A stretch of DNA of 64,000 nucleotides. It comes from Rhynchosporium graminicola. Lineage: Eukaryota; Ascomycota; Leotiomycetes; Helotiales; Ploettnerulaceae. Positions within the stretch are counted from its first letter, which is position 1. Each line of letters begins with the position of its first letter. The notes under the pieces were generated by a model that saw nothing but the letters and a program-made list of their open reading frames with translations, was not told the DNA's origin and did not search any database. The stretch covers positions 62,001 through 126,000 of the forward strand of contig FJUW01000084.1 of NCBI GenBank assembly GCA_900074885.1. The letters run 5' to 3'. The position numbers and the translations under genes were made by a program. Positions 61,668 through 64,000 of this stretch are shown piece after piece.

Positions 61668-61927
61668 TGTTCTATTAATACTAATACTTAATATGACGCT
61701 TGCTCTAGAAAGGTCTCAAAACTACCTGAGTAATAAGACCTCACATTACTATGAATATGAAGTAGTAAGAATCACTTGAGAATCTACAACTAAGGAGTGA
61801 AGAAGTAGAGAGAGAATAGAAGTATATATATGAAAAGGGAGCCCCTAAACTCTACTCGTGTAATCTCGCTTAGCAGTAAGTGTTTCTACTAATAGGGAGA
61901 GACCTCCAAACCTGACTAGTCGTTATA
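61668..61927 (-). repeat. Probable 3' LTR of the minus-strand gypsy element
   Basis: On the minus strand it runs from TATAACGAC (TGTAACGAC before RIP) just after the polypurine tract, and probably ends at ATAGAACA (260 bp). The outer end is provisional because the partner LTR is beyond the window. Confidence 0.45.
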
Positions 61928-64000
61928 CTACCCCCCCCTCCGAAAAAAGCTCGCCCTCGAGCGTTAGTCTATCTTCTTATTACTATTAAGGTAGTCGTAA
62001 TTATTAATTCTATCGTAGAAAGCTTTCAGCTAATTAGGTAGTCTAGTAGGAGGTCTAGCTTACGTTAGGTTATTAAGGTGGAATTATTATAGCTTAGTAA
62101 GAGCGTATTTAATGTCTATAGCGTCGTACTATATAAGATCGACGTCTTGATTTAACTAGGAAACTCGGTATAAGAGGCTATTACGCTACTTATAGCATGT
62201 AAGTATATCTTCGATCTCCTATTTATCGTTACTAGTAATATTAATAGGTAGTAGCAGCGGTGAGGTTTATCCTAGTAAGGGGTCGTTTAGATACTTCCGT
62301 AGCTTAGTAGCAGGGAATACGTTATATACTTTTATACTAGTAAGGAGCTCTAGGCGATAAGAGCTTCCGATCTTTTTAATTACACGGAAAGGTCTATTAG
62401 TTAGGAAGTCGAGTTTTTTACTAGGTCGAGTACTCGTAAAGTAGCGTATATCTAGCTAGATAAGGTTATCTATAGTAAAGTCGACTTTATAGCGTAAGCA
62501 ATTATAGGATTAGGATATCTTAGCTTATACACGTTAGAGGCTAGATTAAGTAGTAGTCTAGGCATCGCGCAGGCGATTAGCGTAATCTAGAGCTTACTAA
62601 GTATTTAACTTATCGGTAGGTATAATAGAGTTAAGTAGGTCTTTCTAATTCTAATTAACACGAGGTATATATCTATAAATAACTTTAAAGGGTAAGAGAC
62701 CTCTAAGGGATTCGTAAGGGAGAGTTATCTAGGCGTAGTCTATAATAAGTAAGAATTCCGACTAGTCGTCTTAATAGTAAGAGATAAAAGGTCGTAATCT
62801 ACGTTAGAGATATTAGTTATAGATCTCTGTTTAGCTATCTATTTATAGGTAGTCTACTATAGAAAGCTATCTTTTAGTACTGAGAATTATAATAACTACA
62901 GTCTAAAAACGGGAAACGAATTAAGGCCTTCTATTAGAGGTAATTATTAATAGAGCTCCGAAATAGCAGTATATATAGTATAAGTAAAGCTTTATAAAGT
63001 CGCGCGTATCGGAGGTCTTTCGGTATAGAATACTAATTACTTATTTACTAAAACAGTCGATAAATACGAGAACGTTATTATAGCTATATTTATCGCGGTT
63101 AAAGCTATAGTAGTCGACTATAATATACTCCTATAGACGTAATAGTACAGGCAGAGGTTAGAGGAGGCCCGGTTTCTTATCACGCGGTACTTAAATTCGT
63201 CGGTAAGTATAATAGTTACGGCAGTACTAGTTAATAGTTAAAGCGATTCCGTACTACTAGTATTATAATACTAGTAGTTATAAGGTCTTCTTTGCACTTA
63301 GATAAGTAGTCTCTAATCGGTCGTATACTTCGCGTATAAGTAGCGTGCGAAGGTATAAGACGTCAGGTACGATTAGTCTTCTTTCATAGAGTAGAAGATC
63401 TTTTTCTATAGTTAGTTTTCTAGGAGTAGCGGAGAGAGCTTATTTCCGTAAAGCTTAGAGTAATAGCGTAATACGATTAGCGTTAAGTACTTACTATACT
63501 ATAGAAAAGACTAGCGATAAGTCGGTAACTTCTAAGGTATTAATAAGCTCAAAGTTGTCTATAGAGTTAGAGCTGTTCCAGAGGTTACTTATAAGTAGTA
63601 CTAGATCGATTTAGTCTTCGCGTAGTAGCTACTATAAACGCTAAGTTCTTTTAGCGTTATTCTAGTTGTCTAATTTATCTGTTCTACGAGAGAGAGCGTC
63701 GGCGAGTAGATTATACTTCTTAGGTCGATAAGTGATTATAAAATTATAATCTGCGAGTAGCTCGGCCTATCGGGCTTATCGTGCGTTTAGCTATTTAGAG
63801 GTTATGAAGTACTTAAGAGCTTTATAATTAGTAATAACGCGGATCTAATACGGTGCGCCTGCGAGCTCAGATCTCTAGTTACTAAAAGATCGTATAATTA
63901 CGAGTATTTCCTTATTATGAATAGCGTAATTAAGCTCGGCAAGTAGTATAGTCTTAGAGAAGTAAGCTACTAGGAACTAGTCTTTATCGTACTATTACGA
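61668..64000 (-). mobile_element. Third Ty3/gypsy chromovirus, minus strand, runs off the right edge
   Basis: Read on the minus strand from 64000, RNase H appears first (YFSKT, ELNYAIHNKE, HKALEYF-like block near 63810-63960, then TYRPKKYNLLADALSRR near 63690). Next are integrase (LPYESLRG-type block near 62700) and a chromodomain-like stretch (LLYRVSQLNQDVD near 62130). A G-rich tract (C run at 61931-61938 on the plus strand) precedes the LTR. Stops at Gln and Trp positions are numerous, as in its neighbours. Gag, protease and most of RT lie outside the window. Confidence 0.75.

Overview
The window is nuclear DNA of a filamentous ascomycete (Pezizomycotina; a leotiomycete-like fungus is my guess, not shown). 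Evidence: introns of mostly 42-92 bp with GTAAGT-type donors, a HET-domain gene, an RTA1 membrane protein, a fungal rvt relic, and a distal block in which retrotransposons carry the C-to-T/G-to-A scars of repeat-induced point mutation (RIP).

Layout. Bases 1-47950 are ordinary gene-bearing DNA, apart from gene-poor spacers. In order: the 3' end of a WD40 protein resembling SREBP cleavage-activating protein (+); an RTA1-family membrane protein (-); a broken DUF1996 secreted-protein gene (+); a decayed rvt reverse-transcriptase-related gene (-); a secreted GH3 beta-glucosidase with five introns (+); acireductone dioxygenase of methionine salvage (-); a small Gly-Gly-Asn repeat protein (+); a tRNA-Gly-like relic (-); a Plp1/TXNDC9-type thioredoxin-fold protein (-), divergent from a Vrg4-type GDP-mannose transporter (+); the ERMES subunit Mmm1 (+); a GT32 inositol-phosphorylceramide mannosyltransferase (+); an APH-like phosphotransferase (-); bifunctional GARS-AIRS (ADE5,7) (-); a HET-domain protein (+); the centromeric histone H3 variant CENP-A (-); and a 5'-truncated protein-kinase-like gene (-).

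Bases ~47970-64000 are an AT-rich nest of LTR retrotransposons in which CpA/TpG is nearly absent and TpA is very common. A Ty1/copia element (primer-binding site at 48113, gag, protease, integrase) is split inside its protease by a complete 6.8-kb Ty3/gypsy chromovirus with two 229-bp LTRs and a perfect CTACG target duplication. The copia integrase is cut again at 57607 by a second gypsy element. That element is cut at about 60718 by further LTR-like DNA, and a third gypsy element, on the minus strand, runs off the right edge. All are dead: nearly every Gln or Trp codon position can be a stop, and zinc-knuckle and catalytic residues are mutated.

The genes are mainly independent housekeeping loci, not a cluster. 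Two themes recur: glycan and sphingolipid decoration (GDP-mannose transporter and GT32), and gene decay (DUF1996, rvt and kinase remnants). Exon structures were worked out by hand from splice signals and protein-family continuity. I found no convincing undescribed system; the most informative features are the nested insertions, the rvt relic and the CENP-A locus beside a RIP-inactivated block.
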